Of a stretch of 7,613 nt of DNA, positions 6,950 through 7,613 are shown in pieces. The number at the start of each line of letters is the position of its first letter. The first letter of the stretch is position 1. Origin of the DNA: Candidatus Glassbacteria bacterium RIFCSPLOWO2_12_FULL_58_11 (lineage in GTDB: Bacteria > Gemmatimonadota > Glassbacteria > GWA2-58-10); the NCBI GenBank assembly GCA_001780825.1, contig MFIX01000250.1:10167-17779 (forward strand). The letters run 5' to 3'. The position numbers and the translations under genes were made by a program. Below the pieces are notes generated by a model, which saw only the letters and a program-made list of their open reading frames with translations, was not told the DNA's origin and did no database searches.

Positions 6950-7361
6950 GCGTAAACGCCGCAAAGCGACGATCAATATCGTCTCGCTGGTTGATGTGGT
7001 CTTCCTGCTGCTGATCTTTTTCACGGTGACCGCTACTTTCATGGATCAGCCGGCGCTGAAAATCAATCTGCCGGAAACCGCCCGTAAAAAAGCGCTGGAG
7101 ACTCCGCCGGCCGAACCGATGACTATTTTTCTGAATCAGCAGGGCGAGCTTTATTTCGGCGAGAAACCGATACGCATAGACGAACTGCCGAAACTGATCG
7201 CCGAGGGGATCCAGCAGGGCAAGGCACGGAACCTGATAATCAAGGCTGACAGCCAGGCGATCTATGGAAAAGTGATCAATATTCTCGATCTGGTGCAAGG
7301 CTCCGGCCTGGACAGCATTTCTTTCGCCACCCAGCCGAAAGTACTGCGGGACGCCCGCTGA
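6936..7361 (+). CDS. exbD: ExbD/TolR-family biopolymer transport protein
   Basis: This is the partner of the ExbB-like channel, with one membrane helix and a periplasmic domain. The 141-residue protein has a basic N-terminus (KFFERKRRK), then the family signature INIVSLVDVVFLLLIFF with Asp20 at the position of the essential proton-carrying aspartate (D25 of E. coli ExbD). The helix spans about 15-35. The periplasmic part contains IKADSQAIYGKVINILDLVQGSGLDSISFATQP (about 98-133), the usual fold of TolR/ExbD C-terminal domains. The ATG at 6936 lies inside the last codons of exbB (14-nt overlap), with AGGA (6921-6924) upstream. The gene is last in the operon; a strong terminator follows 95 nt after the stop. 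Confidence 0.93.
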   Translation: MKFFERKRRKATINIVSLVDVVFLLLIFFTVTATFMDQPALKINLPETARKKALETPPAEPMTIFLNQQGELYFGEKPIRIDELPKLIAEGIQQGKARNLIIKADSQAIYGKVINILDLVQGSGLDSISFATQPKVLRDAR

Positions 7362-7456
7362 GTATGTAGGTCTGGCTATTCCGGATAGTTTCCGGATTTG
7401 GTGTCTTCGATCCGCTCCCGGCCGGCCTTCGGGGCCGGAAAACTGAGACTGAAAAT

Positions 7457-7497
7457 AAAAAAGCCTGCCGCCCGGTGACCGGGCGGCAGGCTTTTTT
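7457..7497. terminator. Bidirectional rho-independent terminator between exbD and rsfS
   Basis: A perfect 19-bp stem (7457-7475 with 7479-7497) closes on a 3-nt loop (TGA, 7476-7478). The + strand arm ends in a T6 run (7492-7497) and the other arm begins with A6 (7457-7462), so it can end transcripts from both sides. That fits the convergent arrangement of the exbD operon and the rsfS gene. A second hairpin, CCGGCC (7422-7427) with GGCCGG (7433-7438), lies upstream but has no T-run. Confidence 0.92.
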
Positions 7498-7510
7498 CTA
7501 GTGCTTGAAC

Positions 7511-7613
7511 TCAGGCTTTATTCTCGGGCAGCGGTTCCTCATCCTTAATCTCGTAGCTCCGGGCATCGCTCCAGAGGCGCTCGAGCTGATAGAATTTCCG
7601 GGTTTCGGATTGG
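7511..7613 (-). CDS. rsfS: Ribosomal silencing factor RsfS (Iojap family), C-terminal end (5' part outside window)
   Basis: RsfS binds ribosomal protein uL14 and blocks subunit joining when nutrients are short. Only the last 33 codons are visible, on the - strand, with TGA at 7513-7511 and the frame open to the right edge. The peptide begins QSETRKFYQLERLWSDA, which matches the conserved end of RsfS/Iojap proteins (a segment of the form ETRxxYxLExLW at the end of the domain). It is followed by a short acidic tail, SYEIKDEEPLPENKA. The gene converges on exbD across the bidirectional terminator. The assignment rests on this one segment, but the pattern is distinctive. Confidence 0.75.
   Translation of the reverse strand, partial: QSETRKFYQLERLWSDARSYEIKDEEPLPENKA

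Noticed and set aside
7380..7396. Two TCCGGA copies 11 nt apart after exbD
   Set aside because: The repeat is short and self-complementary in GC-rich DNA, with no promoter nearby and inside a transcript end; chance is the simplest reading.

Overview
The window comes from a diderm (Gram-negative-type) bacterium with moderately high GC. The evidence is a C-terminal piece of a probable outer-membrane beta-barrel protein at the left edge and a TonB/ExbB/ExbD-type energy-transduction operon at the right. The genes are chromosomal housekeeping genes in normal order. I saw no mobile-element genes, tRNA, rRNA or CRISPR array. I cannot name the lineage from sequence alone; an under-sampled phylum is possible but is only a guess.

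Layout. (1) Positions 1-362, + strand: 3' end of a probable beta-barrel protein. A 63-bp inverted-repeat element (419-481) follows, and its left arm looks like a rho-independent terminator. (2) Positions 532-3862, - strand: polA (DNA polymerase I with all three domains and their catalytic residues intact), then coaE (dephospho-CoA kinase) 31 nt downstream, probably as one transcription unit. The two genes therefore converge with the barrel gene. (3) Positions 3863-4139: divergent intergenic region with a good sigma70-like promoter for the rightward gene. A weaker candidate polA promoter is embedded in an 8-bp inverted repeat. (4) Positions 4140-5135, + strand: an exported calcineurin-like metallophosphoesterase whose first metal motif reads D-x-R instead of D-x-H. 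(5) Positions 5306-7361, + strand: three-gene operon in the order tonB-like (TTG start), exbB/tolQ-like, exbD/tolR-like, the last two overlapping by 14 nt. (6) Positions 7457-7497: a 19-bp perfect hairpin flanked by A and T tracts, a bidirectional terminator. It lies between exbD and the 3' end of a convergent - strand gene (7511-7613) recognised as the C-terminus of the ribosomal silencing factor RsfS.

Function. polA and coaE are replication/repair and coenzyme A housekeeping genes. The TonB-ExbB-ExbD set would couple the proton-motive force of the inner membrane to an outer-membrane process; no receptor is present to say which. The window looks largely ordinary, and I did not find a clearly new system. 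The items most worth a second look are the intergenic repeat with terminator function, the altered metal site of the phosphoesterase, the missing TM3 glutamate in the ExbB-like protein, and the inverted repeat across the polA promoter.
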